In this document: one piece after another, positions 1-11,689 of the stretch
Position numbering within the stretch: position 1 is the first letter of the stretch
Layout: each line of letters starts with the position of its first letter
Origin: Salvator merianae
Lineage: Eukaryota; Chordata; Lepidosauria; Squamata; Teiidae
Direction: 5' to 3'
DNA length: 64,000 nucleotides
Assembly (NCBI GenBank): GCA_003586115.2
Contig: QVOM02000126.1
Location: 57,952,943 to 58,016,942 of the forward strand
Notes under the pieces: generated by a model
The model's database searches: none
The model's input: the letters and a program-made list of their open reading frames with translations, nothing else
Told to the model about the DNA's origin: nothing
Made by a program: the position numbers and the translations under genes

Positions 1-330
1 GTGTTTGCTCCTGCCATGGCAAGGTGGCTACTTCTGGGTATTTTGATGGTGAGAAATACCCAATAGTGTGTGATCGCTGTCCCCTGCACATGCACAGTGG
101 CCATTTCTGGGCTCACACACATACGGAGGCCATTTTCTTCAGGTCCATGCCAAAAACAAGCATTCAGGCAAGGTAAGTTGCATCACTATTACAGGAAAAT
201 CTAATGAAGAGTTGATTTTTCCAGAATAGAAATACTGTGTGATTTCACCCCTATACCTCAGGACTATGTTGGGATTGCTATGGATACATGTGACATTCCC
301 AACATAGCTCTAGGATAATCCCACATTGTA

Positions 331-514
331 AGTCCTGTCTGGACTTTTACTTGGCAGGAGTGGTGGAAAGCAGTCCTCCATTGCTAAGGAGGACCTATTC
401 ATGATTGGGAGCAGCAATATGCTGCTCCTGATCAAGAGGGACTGTGCAAAGTGCTGAAGCACTTTGCTAGTGAGTGTCCCTGGTGCTCACTAGCTTAAAG
501 TGTGAAAAGCCCCC
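331..514 (-). mobile_element. MITE of the GGGCCTGTTC family, reversed copy (X family)
   Basis: The right end AAGTGTGAAAAGCCCCC is the reverse complement of the GGGCCTGTTCACACTT end seen at 18085, 28012, 39396 and 49572, and the adjacent CACTAGC motifs also match those copies. The left end near 331 is a weak match to the opposite terminus. The middle holds a small palindrome (GGGAGCAGCA/TGCTGCTCCT). It is a short internally deleted copy with no coding capacity. No target duplication is clear. Confidence 0.55.
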
Positions 515-856
515 AATTTACTAGTATAAAGCACGTCCGGAATTATCACAAATTGTTCAGACATTAGATTGATATTCCACGTTTTAGCATTTGCGGTAGC
601 AGGGAAGTGATGTCATAGCTGCAAGATTTTCTTTCCACATGACCTGAACCTCCCATCATGCCATACAGGTGACTGATAGTATCACACAGTGTATTTCCAG
701 GTAGCAACAGCAAATGCCGAACTCCTGATGTACTTCCTGTCCAATAATCCAGACAAAGCTGCAATGGCAGAATAACAGGATATTGTGCTATGATAGTTAA
801 TTTTACCAGAATAAAAATAACCCAGTAAATCTGGTTTATGTTCTAGGACTGTATTA

Positions 857-1197
857 TAGGCATGTGCATGAAAAAAAATATTTTTTAGTCATTTTTGAAT
901 GAAAATCTGTATTTTCATTTCTTCAACATATTTCATTGTTGAAAAATGCATTGTTCACATTTGTGTTCACATTTTTTGCAATGTTTTCCCTTTGAAAATG
1001 TCATTTTTATGGTTTAAACACAGCGAAAAATCCGAAAAATTCAACAAATTTTCTTTTCACAAAAGAAGAGGCTTTTAAATTTTTGATCAAAAACTCTAAA
1101 TGAGAAAAAAAAATACATTTTCATATTGATGCGAAAATTTGTGAAAATGATTTTTTTTACGAATTTTTGAATGCAAATCAAAATTTGGACATCCCTA
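857..1197. mobile_element. Old hAT-type MITE with 8-bp target duplication
   Basis: The left end TAGGCATGTGCATGAA and right end TTTGGACATCCCTA are degenerate inverted repeats of the TAGGGATGTGCACGAA type. The flanks CTGTATTA (849-856) and CTGTATTG (1198-1205) match at 7 of 8 positions, as expected for a hAT 8-bp target duplication. The interior is very AT-rich with runs like GAAAATG, which I read as CpG-depleted remains of the TTCG/CGAA-rich interior seen in the younger copies at 54803 and 57629. No transposase is encoded. Confidence 0.8.
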
Positions 1198-1794
1198 CTG
1201 TATTGGAAGCACTGTGATTGCATCTGGCAAATCAGGTACAATATTGAAATAATTATGAAATTTTGACCCTGTCTGGATGCAGCATATATTAACAAACTCC
1301 ACTATAGATTGAACCACCAATCAGAACTGAAATGCAAAATTCACATAATTCGTCACCATTCTGTTACAGCAGGTGAGATGTAGAAGTGTGCCTCCACCTG
1401 AATGCTTAAATGTGTGACTTGCTTAACACTGGAATCACTCTCAAAAATCCAAGCAATCTTCTTCTTATGGAAGGAAAAGGCAAGAAAAGCAAGGACACCA
1501 GTTTGTTCACTCCATTCTAACCTACTATTGCCATCTTTACCTTCCAAATATGAGAAGACCAATCTTTGCAATGGAATGATGGATTCCCAATCTAAACCCC
1601 CTGTTTCAAATATTTGTTCCTCCAACATGTAGCAGACAACAGATCTGGATGATGGAGAGACAGAATTCATTAGCATGTCCCTGTTTTGTCACACATTTCT
1701 AGGTGAGTAAATGGAAGCCAAACTCTTCTTCCTATACTTTTCATGATGCATATTCAAGATAACAGCAATGGACTAAGGAGTTAGTTTCAACTAG

Positions 1795-1910
1795 TGTCTA
1801 ACCCTCTGGATATTGCAGAAATACAGTTCCCATCATCCTCAGCCAACATGATTCATAGAAAGGGATTGCAACAACTGTAGTTCAAAAACATCTGGAAGGA
1901 CACATGCTAG
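1795..1910. repeat. Dispersed repeat with ACTACAACTCCCATCAT-type inverted motifs
   Basis: The segment carries the motif CAGTTCCCATCATCCTC followed about 50 bases later by ACTGTAGTTCAAAAACATCTGG, a short inverted-repeat arrangement of a kind common in vertebrate genomes. A second copy lies at 23560-23680. I cannot assign the superfamily; a short DNA-transposon remnant is the most likely reading. Confidence 0.45.
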
Positions 1911-2814
1911 CTATCTATTAAGGTGGGTGGATTGTTTTTTAAAACAGATTTCCTCTGTTATTTTGATTGAAGAAGTCAGGGACATAGGAGAGAACTGTTC
2001 TGTAATGTATGCATAATGCCTATACTAAATTCTTCAAAAGAATTAAAATAGAATTTAAGGTATTTCTAAAAGGTAGTGAACTTGCTGTGCACAAACCTGC
2101 AAAGATTTTGCGAAGAAATTACCAAAAGATGTAAAAAATGCTTAAAACAGAGCAGAAAGGCCAATTATTCCCATTAGAGCAATGGAAATAAGGTGGGGGG
2201 GAAACAGAGTGATAAATCTGATGTGCAGCTGGGGAAACATAGATTAAATATTATATAAAAAATTGATCGACAGACAGAGAGCTAGGCTAAGGAACAGGTT
2301 GCCAAAAAAAGCCTGAGAATTTCCACTGCTCATGACGTTCAAGGCTAGGCCACCCATCTGTTTAGGGACGGGAATGATTTAGTAATCAGGAGCAATCTAT
2401 CCTGCCACGATGCAGAGGAACAGACTTTAAATGGCTGACCAGGAGCTACCGTTCCAGATTAGCTGAGCCTGTGATTCATGGGGATAATAAGTCATTGGAG
2501 GAAACTGCTGGAAAAAATAAGTATTTAGTGTTGTATTCCTTTCAGAACTGTCTCTCCTCAGTCTCCTTTCTGTACCTGTTGAGTCATATAAATATCACTA
2601 TAAATATATCTAAGGAGGAGAGAAGATTAGAGAGAATCTTGGAGATGGGTTTCACATCTTAAGCCCCCACTACCACCGTATAGCCATCAAACTGTTATTG
2701 AACTGTGAATGCAAGAAACTCCCTTTCCCATCAGAAGAAATAAGAAAAAAAAATGATTTCTAGTTGCAGGAAAGACAAGCTAGGTTTGGATTCTGTGCCA
2801 TCATCATCATCTCT
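1911..2814. other. No recognised feature
   Basis: Unassigned single-copy-looking sequence. I see no repeat family, tRNA or convincing reading frame in it; frames over 60 codons lack recognisable motifs. Confidence 0.5.
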
Positions 2815-2925
2815 ATTGCTATTATTATGAGTATTAGCATTATTAGCATTATTATTAGTATTTGTACACCACCCTTCACCCTGAGGTCTCAGAGTGATTT
2901 ACATAACAAGCTACAGATACTGCAC
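2815..2925 (-). mobile_element. CR1-like LINE 3' tail remnant
   Basis: Read on the minus strand, the stretch gives the common reptile LINE tail pattern: TTACATAAATCACTCTGAGA-like sequence, then GGTGTACAAATAC and a run of AATAATG-type repeats. Related tails occur at 32505 (plus) and 35050 (minus). Only the 3' terminus is present. It could instead belong to a SINE sharing the same tail. Confidence 0.45.
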
Positions 2926-3197
2926 ATAAAACACCTTTGCTCTGCCTGAGGCCAGGCCACTGCTAGGAGCTGATGCACACTGTACATTTGATACACAACC
3001 CTTCCTTCATGACAGTCCTCAAGCCATGGTGCAAGCTCACACAACCTGGTGAAATAACAGAGATAACCCTGGCAGAGAATTTTTTTTTTTAAAGGAGCTG
3101 GCTTTTTCTCTTGGCTGAAATGGAACAATAGCACTATCACATTATAACTTGATCCTGATCTTATTCTCTGATGAAAGATAAAAAATTTGTACATCTT

Positions 3198-3421
3198 ATT
3201 GTGCATCCACAAATAGTAAAAAGAAGCAGCTCGAAAGCAGCTGAGAGGTGGTAGCTGCCACATGCTACTGTTCCCATCCCACTTCTAATCCACATTGAAG
3301 GGCAAAAAATGCACTGCTACTTTAATGTGAATTAGAGGTGGAACGGAAACATTAACTGCCACATGCTACCACTTTTAAGCTGCTTTTGAGCCACTTTTTT
3401 AATGTGTGTGGATGCAGCCTT
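3198..3421. mobile_element. Inverted-repeat MITE with GCATCCACA ends
   Basis: The left end reads TTGTGCATCCACAA and the right end TTGTGTGGATGCAGCC in related form, a terminal inverted repeat of about 12-15 bp. Inner arms are also inverted: GTGGTAGC..CCACATGCTAC on the left and GTAGCATGTGGC-type sequence (read reversed) on the right. The end motif GGCTGCATCCA is shared with the palindromic elements at 16121, 25146 and 35854, so these may share a transposase source. Non-coding. Confidence 0.6.
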
Positions 3422-6400
3422 AGAAATTATTTATCTTCCAAAATCAAATACAAAAATAGCTGGACAACAGAATGAAAAAGGTTCCTGAGTGCATTGGCTT
3501 AATTAATTCCTCTGCTCCAGAATGATGTGGCATCTTTAAACAGAGGATTTAAAAATACGTTATATAAGCTAAGACCATATTATCCCATGCATACATTGTC
3601 CATTTTCTATAAAGATTCTGTATGGCCAATGGAGGAGAAAAACAAGCTGCTGAAAATATCCAGAGATTGTTGAGGATGGGGTGGGGTCACCTGTTACACC
3701 CTGGAGTGGCATGTTGGAGCATGATAACACTGGCTTAGAAGCAACTTGCTCTGTGGAATTAGCAGGGCAGCTGGGGTGGTGGTGGTGAGGCTCTGATCGG
3801 AGCCCTGCATTTGATCACTCTGAACCACACTTCAGGCCTTTATAGATTAATGTGCTGCACCAGGGCTGTGGTCACACCAGTTAAATAAGACCTCTTCAGG
3901 CAGTCTGTGGTCATGAGGATCATACTACAAAGGCTATTCCAATTTATATCCAAGCTACCCCCTTCCGCCCAGTACTTCTCTATTTTCTGATCATCCAAGC
4001 ACTGAATCCATTTCTATTTCTTAGCCTTTTTTTTTTCTTCAGAGTGTGATGACTCCAGAGGACTATTGGGGCTGGTTCCTATACTTTCCTGGCTGGACAG
4101 AGGGAGGGTTTCTCTTACCCTGCCCAGCCAATTACCACTTGAGATGGGAGGGGAGGGAAGGAGGAATTGTGCCCCTGAAGGGTACAGGGAAGGGTTGAGT
4201 TGGGTTAGCATTGAACACTCAGGCACTGAAGAAAGGATTCTGTGTGTGGACGTGGGAAGCAAGAGGGGGAGAGGATATACAGGGAGCTGTAACAATGATC
4301 AGGAGCACCCCTCGATGCCAAACATGACTAGCATCCTGGACTCCACATTGTTTTCTGTGCCTGCACAATGGTGCTTTTCTCACACCACAACCCTCTCAGC
4401 AGGCTGAGGCTGCAGAGCCAGAAAAATATGTTCCAACAAAGACAACCTCAGTGAGCATTAACTTTGCAAGGGTGTGATCTGGCCAAACTCACACTACATG
4501 CCCCTGGTATGCTAAAATGCGCTAATTCCTTGTGGTGTGACTGCAGCCAAGTAGGTATACTTCTCCTCTACTGTCTAGCTAGTCCCATTGCATGTTAATT
4601 TGGTCAGTAATCTATCCCCATTAATTACATATTACAACTTCACACAGGTCTGCTTGATTTAAGACTTGTTGCTTATTCTTTTTTTTTAAAAAAAGCTGTT
4701 GAAGAATTCCCTCAGTAACTGTTGTCTTTAGCTAGTTCTTATAATTTCATGGATTAGGTTCATTTCATACCATGCATCCACTCTTGTCTCGTCTACAAGA
4801 TTCAGGCACTTTTCGCATGACAGCAGAAGTTGAGTAGTAATCAGAGGTTGTTGCTTCAGCGATCTCTGATCACCACACTAACAATCATTCCAGCTGCGGA
4901 GTACTCTCTACACACCCACTGCTGAACTCAGCAATGAGAGCACTGAAGCCAGGGAACTTCTCCCAGGCCTTTAGGAAGAGCACAGAAAAATATATAATCT
5001 GAAAACAAGAATGGGGAATCTTTTTACGTTTGAGGGACACACTTTCAGAATGACAAGCTTTCAAGTGGCAGCACAGCCTGATCCAAAATTGTGTAAGACC
5101 AGGTGCAGCCACCCCATAAAGACAAAGTGGGCAGCACCCACTCCATCCAGTAGGTCAGAGCCTGAGCTTGCTCTCTTTTCCTTTTATTCAGGCTTGGGTA
5201 GCATGTGTATAATCTCCCACCATGTTCACTGAGATCAATTTTCACGTATGTTGCATAGAATTGTAACCTTAAAACATCTCACCTATCACTGGTTCTACCA
5301 TTCTACTTCCTTTAAGCATCTTCCTCTCTGCCACAACGGGCACCACTGGACAAGGTATCAGGTCTGATTCTTCTATCTGTGTATTGGGTTACATTGTATC
5401 CCTGCAAAAACCAGAATTTCCATAAGTGCCCCTCCATCCCTGTAATTAAAGGCCATTATCATGGAAGCCCTCCATGAAAGCAGGAAGCTCAAGGAAGATG
5501 AATGAAGATCAAGGAGGATTCATTCTGTGCAATGACTAGAGGTCCTCAAACTGTAACTTAACCCATCATACAATAAAGATCACACACACATCATATTCTT
5601 TTGGCAGAGGGAGGAAGTGTAATGGGGAAAAGTGGGCAGAACTCCTTGATAGGATATTCAGTTACAGATCACAAACAAAGAAGAAGTGCATTGAGGAAAA
5701 TGGGCAAAAGGGAACATGAAAAATCATTTTCCCCTGCATTTATTAATAAATGGCCTAGCATCATAAATCACAACATGTTAAGTGGCATTTTACCTTAAAA
5801 CATTTCAAATGGTTCCACCAACCTGTTCTCAAGTGAGATGAAAAGTTATACAAGCTTTCAAGTACTTTTTAACCTCTGCAGCAATATTTCAAAGTAACAG
5901 TTTATTCAATTAAAGATAGAGCAGTTAAAAACAGACAATATTTTCAAAGTATCATAGCAACAGGTGATTGAAATGTTGCCCGGAACTCTGAGGGAAAAGG
6001 CTTGCCAAATAGGCTGAATTCTAGTGATATCTTTCTTAGAGCAAATGGAATAAATCTAATATTGTTTTGGACACATTACTTTGGATTACCTCATGACGTG
6101 AAATTCTTCATGCATTTTTAACAATAGGTGATAACACACATGGGAAAGTGTGTACATGAGTGTGCTCACATTAATGGTCTTCTCTAGCCTGATAGAAAAG
6201 GGAGATTTCTGACACAAATATATGAGAACGGAATGCTATATCCTTCTTGTTTGAGGAAAAAAGTAAGCAGAGAAATGGTTTTTATCATGCTGGGTGGAGG
6301 ATAAGAGGGACAGATTCTGTTCTAACTCTTACTAATCTAGGTAAACTAAGTTAAAAAACAGAGGATTAACTGCATGGCCAGTTATATTGACAAAGTCCCC

Positions 6401-6701
6401 ATCTATAAACATGAAACGGGCTGTTATTGTTTCCTTTTCAGGTTTGAGGTGTTTGCAAGATTCATGAACAAGAAAAATGTCTTGGGCCAGATCAAGCCAA
6501 GGGCTGTCCACTCTGCCAAAGCCCAGCCAAGAACAACTTTGGAAGCTGGCAATAAAATTCAAACTAAGAATCCCACATGTTGTTTTGTTATCCCACCAGT
6601 GACATTTTTATACACTGATTTTATTATAAGCTTTTGCATCTTTAGTCATTGAACTATTATATGTGCCTATTCTTGTCGCTGAATGTATTTTTAGAAACTG
6701 T
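3422..6701. other. No recognised gene or repeat (3.3 kb)
   Basis: I see no recognisable exon, repeat family or RNA gene here. The region holds short A/T runs near 4029 and 4679 and a purine-rich GGGAGGGGAGGG stretch near 4145. Reading frames up to 113 codons at 4014-4407 overlap on both strands and show no family motifs. Regulatory content cannot be judged without comparison to other species. Confidence 0.5.
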
Positions 6702-7185
6702 GGGCCCTTTCTGCACTTACCTATCTTCAGTTGGGATCAGTGGATCCATAATAGCCTGCCCCACTAACCCCAACCATGGAACTTCATGGGTGGGATCCGT
6801 GCTGTCTGCATGACAGTGGTAATCCTAGTCAGCCCACATGGCAATGACATGGTCTCAAAGCACACGCATCCTTCGAGGCTGGACACGGAGACCTCCAAGG
6901 GCTGGGAACAAAAGTTCCCAACCTTGGGAACCTCTGGGGTTGGCATTTCAGGGTGCAATTTGGTGTGCTGACAAAATCACTCCCCCGTAGTCCTAAACTT
7001 GGAGGCATCCCTCTGTTCAGCATGCCTTGTTGTCTGGGATGGGGACCTGCAGTTCAGGATTATGCTCTTTCGAAAGCAAATGGAGCATTCCAACAGGGAA
7101 CATGGTTAAAAAGATCTTTATTAACTTATCTATATGGTCTAGAACTTTACTACATGGGCCCTTAACCCTGATTAAGGGCCCGTAC
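6702..7185. mobile_element. MITE with GGGCCCTTTCTGCACTTACC end (U family)
   Basis: The left end GGGCCCTTTCTGCACTTACC matches the U-family ends at 30852, 32832 and 46002. Internal motifs shared with those copies include GGGATCAGTG, GGATCCGTGCTGTCTGCATG and CACATGG. The right boundary is uncertain; a GGGCCCTTAACC/TTAAGGGCCC palindrome at about 7158-7182 may be the right end or a separate small element. Non-coding; frames in the region are chance. Confidence 0.5.
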
Positions 7186-8271
7186 AGGAAGAGCTATAGT
7201 ATCCACATATAGTATCCATTTGTGAATTTACTTATTGATTTTGTTGTTTGTGTTGGGAGATTCTTTTTCTTGTATCCACAAACAATTTTTGTGAACAAAT
7301 GATTCTAGAAAGCACAACATCACAATGAAAAATTATACATAGCCTTCTATGAGATATGGAAACCATTCATGGATTGTGCACCTTGTTTGGAACGCCTGCA
7401 GGCTGTGAATTTAGGCCCACTCAAGTTCTTGAATTAGTTGTTTGTGTTGAGAGATTCTTTTTCTGTATCCCCTTTGGTCTTGAATGTTTATATTGGGAGG
7501 TTTTGTTTGGTTGGTTACACGTAACCGTTTGTACCAGAATGTACCAGGAACTCTGTCCAGTGCCTAGCAATTAGTACAAGTGATATTTTTATTGCAGAAC
7601 TTTAAATAATTATTGCTTAAATATTTCATTTTTTTTTAAAAAAAATAAAAAACGCCAAACCATCCACTGTGAAAATATGTTTGATCAGTATTTTATGGTC
7701 CAATCTGATTTTGGTTTACCTCCGAACATCAATAGTGATAAGAAAAGTGAGTTGAAAATCTTATTCAAGCTCTCTCTCTCTCTTTTTTAATTTTATTTTG
7801 GAAGTCAGTAGGAGGAATCAGAAAGGTTTTATCTTCTCACAATGCTATTACAGGTGGAAAAAGATACCTTTTTCCTTACGGTGGAATAGTAGCAGAAATA
7901 TGAGGTAGGAGGAGGAGTGTTCTGCACCATTTATAAAATAATAATAAAAAACAATTATTTATTTTTTGCTGAAGAATTAAATTGTGGACCTTAAGAAGCT
8001 GTGACCAGTTGTCTTGACCAAGTGGGAGAGTGAGGTCCAGGTGTTTTTCAGTCTATTAATTGATTGTCTTTTATTGTGATTAACGTTTTGTAAAAATCTG
8101 CATCACTGTGTTTATATTGTTCCATGATTTTCTCACTGGGCACCAGGGGCCTTATGGCTCCTGCCTTGATTGCCTTTGTTGACAAGAAACATATAACAAC
8201 TTGCTGTGTAAATCAGGACTTTCCTGTGGGTTTCAAACATGTTACCTGTTGCTATACATTCTTTATTATAC
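7186..8271. other. No recognised gene
   Basis: Unassigned AT-rich sequence. It contains a short CT run near 7770-7783 and T/A homopolymers near 7630. I see no family motifs or splice-bounded reading frame. Confidence 0.5.

Positions 8272-8333
<62 letters not shown>
8272..8333. repeat. (AAT)n microsatellite
   Basis: About 20 uninterrupted AAT units. The frame reading as poly-isoleucine across it is an artefact of the repeat. Confidence 0.97.
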
Positions 8334-8335
<2 letters not shown>

Positions 8336-8980
8336 TATTTTAGTCTAATATATCCTGCCTTGTGTGGTCTGTTGCTTGGATTTGAGGAATAGGGAGAGGG
8401 ACTGGTCATGACTAAGGAATTGGTTTTTCTACTTGTGCCAGGCTGTCAACATGTTGCCTAAAATGATATTTGACTCTATCTTCTGATTTGTCCACACAAT
8501 GCAGAAAATAGGGTCAGATAATCTGGTCATGAAATCCTAGCCTTCAATCTGAGGCCCTTCCAAGCTCAAGCTAGTGTAAGAGCACATCAATTGTTGTAGC
8601 TGAAATGCATCAAAGTATAGTGCCAAGTCTGGGATGTCCCAATCCCCTTCGTCTTGCCCTCTATGAAGCAGTGTTTAGAGCACCTGGGCTCCTTGCAATT
8701 GTGGCTAAATCTGCTTACGTTTTTAAATAAGTGAATAATATTATTTTGTGGATCAAGTAGTATAGTATGAAATAAAACATTCTTGTTGAAAACAGCATTT
8801 TAGTTGCACCTAGTCTGCCATGCATAGATGGAGGCCCCATCTCATATTTGAATGTTTGCAATATTTGTTATATTTATATCCTGCCCATCCTTTTTATTAA
8901 TGGATTTTATTAATGAATCTAACAGGTTTAAGATCTTTGGGAAACCATATGCCTGGATATTTAATTGCTTTGTTATTAAA
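8334..8980. other. No recognised gene
   Basis: Unassigned sequence. A short stretch at about 8862-8895 (ATTTATATCCTGCCCATCC) looks like the end of a LINE tail on the minus strand, but it is too short to call. Confidence 0.4.
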
Positions 8981-9213
8981 GGGCCTGTTCGCACTTTACA
9001 GTCTAGAATGGTATAGCAATACCATTCCAGGCTGTTCAAGACCTAGGAGCATGGTGGCTATCTACACTTCAAGGACTGGAACAGCCCTGTACCAAGCCAC
9101 TTGTCCTTAAAGTGTGGAAGGCCAGCCCAACCACCATGACAGTGGTCGCAGAAGAGGGTGTGAATGCTGCTAACCAGAAGCAATTCAGCTGTTCCTGGTC
9201 AAGCTGTAGACTA

Positions 9214-9891
9214 GGGGCCTGTTCACATTTAGCAAGTAGAACATACTAGGTCACTCAGTGGAATGGAGCATTCACATCTGCGAACAGCTCCAGCTGACTG
9301 GAAACTCAACGAAGCCCACCTGAAGCTCACCTGAAGGTCACCAGTTGTGGTCACGAAAATTGAGCCCTTTCTGCACTTGGCTTTTTTCTGGACTATATCT
9401 CAGGATAGGGACCTGTTATTCACATGCTAGTGCAGATTATAGCAGACCCCAGGTGGGGCCTGCCATAGTTCATAGTAGCATGCAAATAGCAGATCCCTAT
9501 TCCAAGATATAATCTGGAATAAGGTCAAGTGCAGAAAGGGCTTTGTAGTCTCCAAGCTGACTAGTGCGATCAGGTGTGGATCAGGAGTGATGAGTTTGCA
9601 CCACTTCCTGGTTTGGAATTGTGACAGGGCAGGGCCTGCATGGCCAAGTAGGCACCACTGACGATTCAAACCCAACTCTCACTAGGTTTGAACTTTGGGG
9701 TCCTGACCCTGGCAGCCATTCCAGGCACAGCTATTGAACTAGTGCACTCCCATTCATGCTTCTTCCCCAGCTGGTCAGCTCGAAGAGTGTTCCAGAACTG
9801 ACAAATGCAAATACTCCTCACCGTACGCGATCCTGAGCAGCCCAAATCATGCTAGTTAGAATGTTCTACTGTCATAAGTGTGAACAGGCCC
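9214..9891 (+). mobile_element. Y-family MITE, itself interrupted
   Basis: It starts GGGGCCTGTTCACATTTAGC and ends GTCATAAGTGTGAACAGGCCC, inverted repeats of about 17 bp. It aligns along its length with 10998-11516 (shared CCAGCTG, GAAGCCCACCTGA, CTCCCATTCA, AGAGTGTTCCAG). It sits inside the X element at 8981-10029 and contains the Z element at 9363-9542; minus that insert it is about 498 bp. The target duplication around it is not recognisable (TAG versus AAT). Confidence 0.8.
9363..9542. mobile_element. Z-family MITE, 180 bp, with TTG target duplication
   Basis: Ends AGCCCTTTCTGCACTTGGC and GTCAAGTGCAGAAAGGGCT are inverted repeats. TTG flanks it on both sides (9360-9362, 9543-9545). The uninterrupted Y copy at 10998-11516 has one TTG at this point (AATTTGTAGTTTCC), which demonstrates a 3-bp duplication. 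The copy at 56832-57011 is also 180 bp and nearly the same sequence. A 3-bp duplication fits PIF/Harbinger-type transposition. Confidence 0.88.
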
Positions 9892-10049
9892 AATGTTTTT
9901 GTTGTCCACAGCTAGTAGCATCCAGGAACAGCTGTAGATGCTGCTAGACACTGCAGCAGCAGGACCATGTAGACAGGCCTGTCCGGTGAGTGTCTGGGAG
10001 CTCACCAGCAGGTCAGTCCAAACAGGCTTGTAGTACTGGAGATTTTCTA

Positions 10050-10640
10050 TGTTACCAATTTTATGTGAGGTAGTATATTCTTATATAAAATTTAAGACAG
10101 ACACAGCTTATTTTTTTTAAGTCTGAGATTATCCAATGTCCTTCTAAGTCATTAATAAATTCTAATACCTTTTGTGTAGGATTAAATTTAAAAAATAATA
10201 ATTCATCTATATATAAGTTATGAAAAATATGTGAGCTTCCTTTTCTGTACCCTTTCGGTTAAGCTTCAGTTTCATGAAAAGAGGTTCTAATACATGGCAA
10301 ACAGAAGTGGGAAAAGAAGGCACTCTTGTCTGGTGCCTCTATCTAGCATAAAATTACTGAACACCTCACCATAATTAATATTTGTATCTTTGCCGTGTCA
10401 TAGCTGTTTTTCAGTATTTGTATAAATCTTATATAAACTCTGTTGGGAAATCAAATTTGTGGAGTATTTTAATCAAATATTCCATGGTTAACAAAATGTA
10501 TAATCCTAGCATGGCCAGAAGGGATTTGATCTGATGACTATGAAGGGTAACCCTGATGGGATGGTTATTTGTCTTCCGGGGATGAATCTATATTGATTTA
10601 TGGAAATAAAGGAACACATAACCTTACTGATTCTATTTAG
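10050..10640 (-). mobile_element. L1 LINE ORF2 reverse-transcriptase fragment
   Basis: Reading the minus strand in the order expected for L1 ORF2p gives FIPGRQ (from about 10586), then RGTRQECLLFPLLFAMY (about 10340), the counterpart of the L1 motif RGTRQGCPLSPLLF, and then YIDELLFFKFNPTQKV with FINDLEG (about 10210-10130), which stands where L1 has FADDxxLYL. Spacing between the first two motifs is about 80 codons, as in L1. The catalytic FADD is degraded to YIDE, and stops and frameshifts interrupt the frame, so it is dead. Neighbouring ORF1 sequence lies at 11690-12060. Confidence 0.85.
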
Positions 10641-10669
10641 AACTTTTTTCTTCAAGCAGACGTGGTGTT

Positions 10670-10855
10670 CTGTTCAATTTAAACACCTTCAAACACCTTT
10701 GAACTCAGGTTGAACAGGGTGTGTTTGACAGATTCACTTGAACAGCCTTTTGTTTAGTTTGAATACAAAATCTATTTTTGAATAGGCAGGATGTTCAGTC
10801 CAAAAACCCCCTGTTCAATATGAACCAGTTCAACCATGAACTAGTCTGGCACCTC
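10670..10855. repeat. Possible degraded hAT-type MITE (GTTCA/TGAAC-rich)
   Basis: The segment is built from repeated TTCAA, TTGAAC and GTTCA motifs and ends TGGCACCTCTCT. It resembles the interior of 29588-29925 (TTCAG..TTGAATG..TGAACTG). Ends and target duplication are not clear. Confidence 0.35.
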
Positions 10856-10997
10856 TCTAAATCTATCTGTTAAGATGCCATCAAATAGGTGATGATCCTT
10901 GTTCAATAACAAGATGAGATAGAAGGGACAGATTGCAAATGTTTGCCTGTCTTGACATTGTTTATGACAGAGTTTACATTATATTGTAGCATAATAT

Positions 10998-11516
10998 GGG
11001 GCCTGTTCACACTTAGTGAGTGGTACGTTTCAGGACGCATGCTAGAATGCAGGATCCGCACTTGCGAACAGCCCCAGCTGACCCAAAATCTACCAAAGCC
11101 CACCTGATGCTTACCTGACTCTAACCAGCTGTGGTTAACTAATTTGTAGTTTCCAACCCGACCTGCACGATCAGATGAGGCTCAGGGAAGGTGCGTTTGC
11201 ACTAATTCTGGGTTCAAAATGGCGGCGGGGTGGGGCCACCGGGGCCACGCAGGTGCAGTCTGCTGCTTCGCACCCCAGTTCAGACCTTGAGGCCCGGACA
11301 CTGGTGGCCTTTTCGGAGACAGGTTCGAACACAGACCCTCTGGGTTCAAACACAGCTACTGAATTAGTACGCTCCCATTCACACTGCGTCCAGCACTGGT
11401 CGGCTTGCAGAGTGTTCCAGCATTGACAGGTGTGAAGACCTCTCTCCATACCCAAACCCTACTGGCCCGAACCATTCTAGTTATACTGTTATACAGTTGT
11501 AAGTGCGAACAGACCC
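10998..11516 (+). mobile_element. Y-family MITE, uninterrupted copy
   Basis: Starts GGGGCCTGTTCACACTTAG and ends GTAAGTGCGAACAGACCC. At 519 bp it is the complete reference copy for this family within the window, aligning with 9214-9891 (forward) and 63496-64000 (reversed). It is GC-richer than its surroundings (AATGGCGGCGGGG near 11217) and lies between the two L1 pieces. Frames of 83-94 codons within it on both strands have no protein motifs. Confidence 0.82.
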
Positions 11517-11539
11517 ATTATGTATTTTAGCTGTATTTC

Positions 11540-11581
11540 TTTCTAATGTACCTTGTTCACTTTCTAATGTACCTTGTTCAC
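11540..11581 (+). repeat. 21-bp direct tandem duplication
   Basis: Two consecutive identical copies of a unit starting TTTCTAATGTACC and ending TTGTTCAC. A recent small duplication in the gap between the Y element and L1 ORF1 sequence. Confidence 0.9.
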
Positions 11582-11689
11582 AATGTGCAAGAATTATATT
11601 TTTGTTTAAAATGAATAGCTAATAGTTCTGTTGACCTATTGCTGTGCTTCTACAATTTTTGTTTCAAATATAATAAGGTGTTTTTCCCA

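Larger units (their letters stand above)
8981..10029 (-). mobile_element. X-family MITE carrying a nested insertion
   Basis: The left end GGGCCTGTTCGCACTTTACAGTC and the following TAGAATGGTATAGCAATACCATTC palindrome match the reversed end of the X family. The right end CTCACCAGCAGG..AAACAGGCT matches the opposite terminus. Without its insert (9214-9891) the element is about 370 bp, the usual size for this family. The sequence on each side of the insert aligns with an uninterrupted relative at 39396-39819 (AGCTGTTCCTGGT and TTGTTGTCCACAGCTAGTAG). Non-autonomous, no transposase. Confidence 0.75.
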
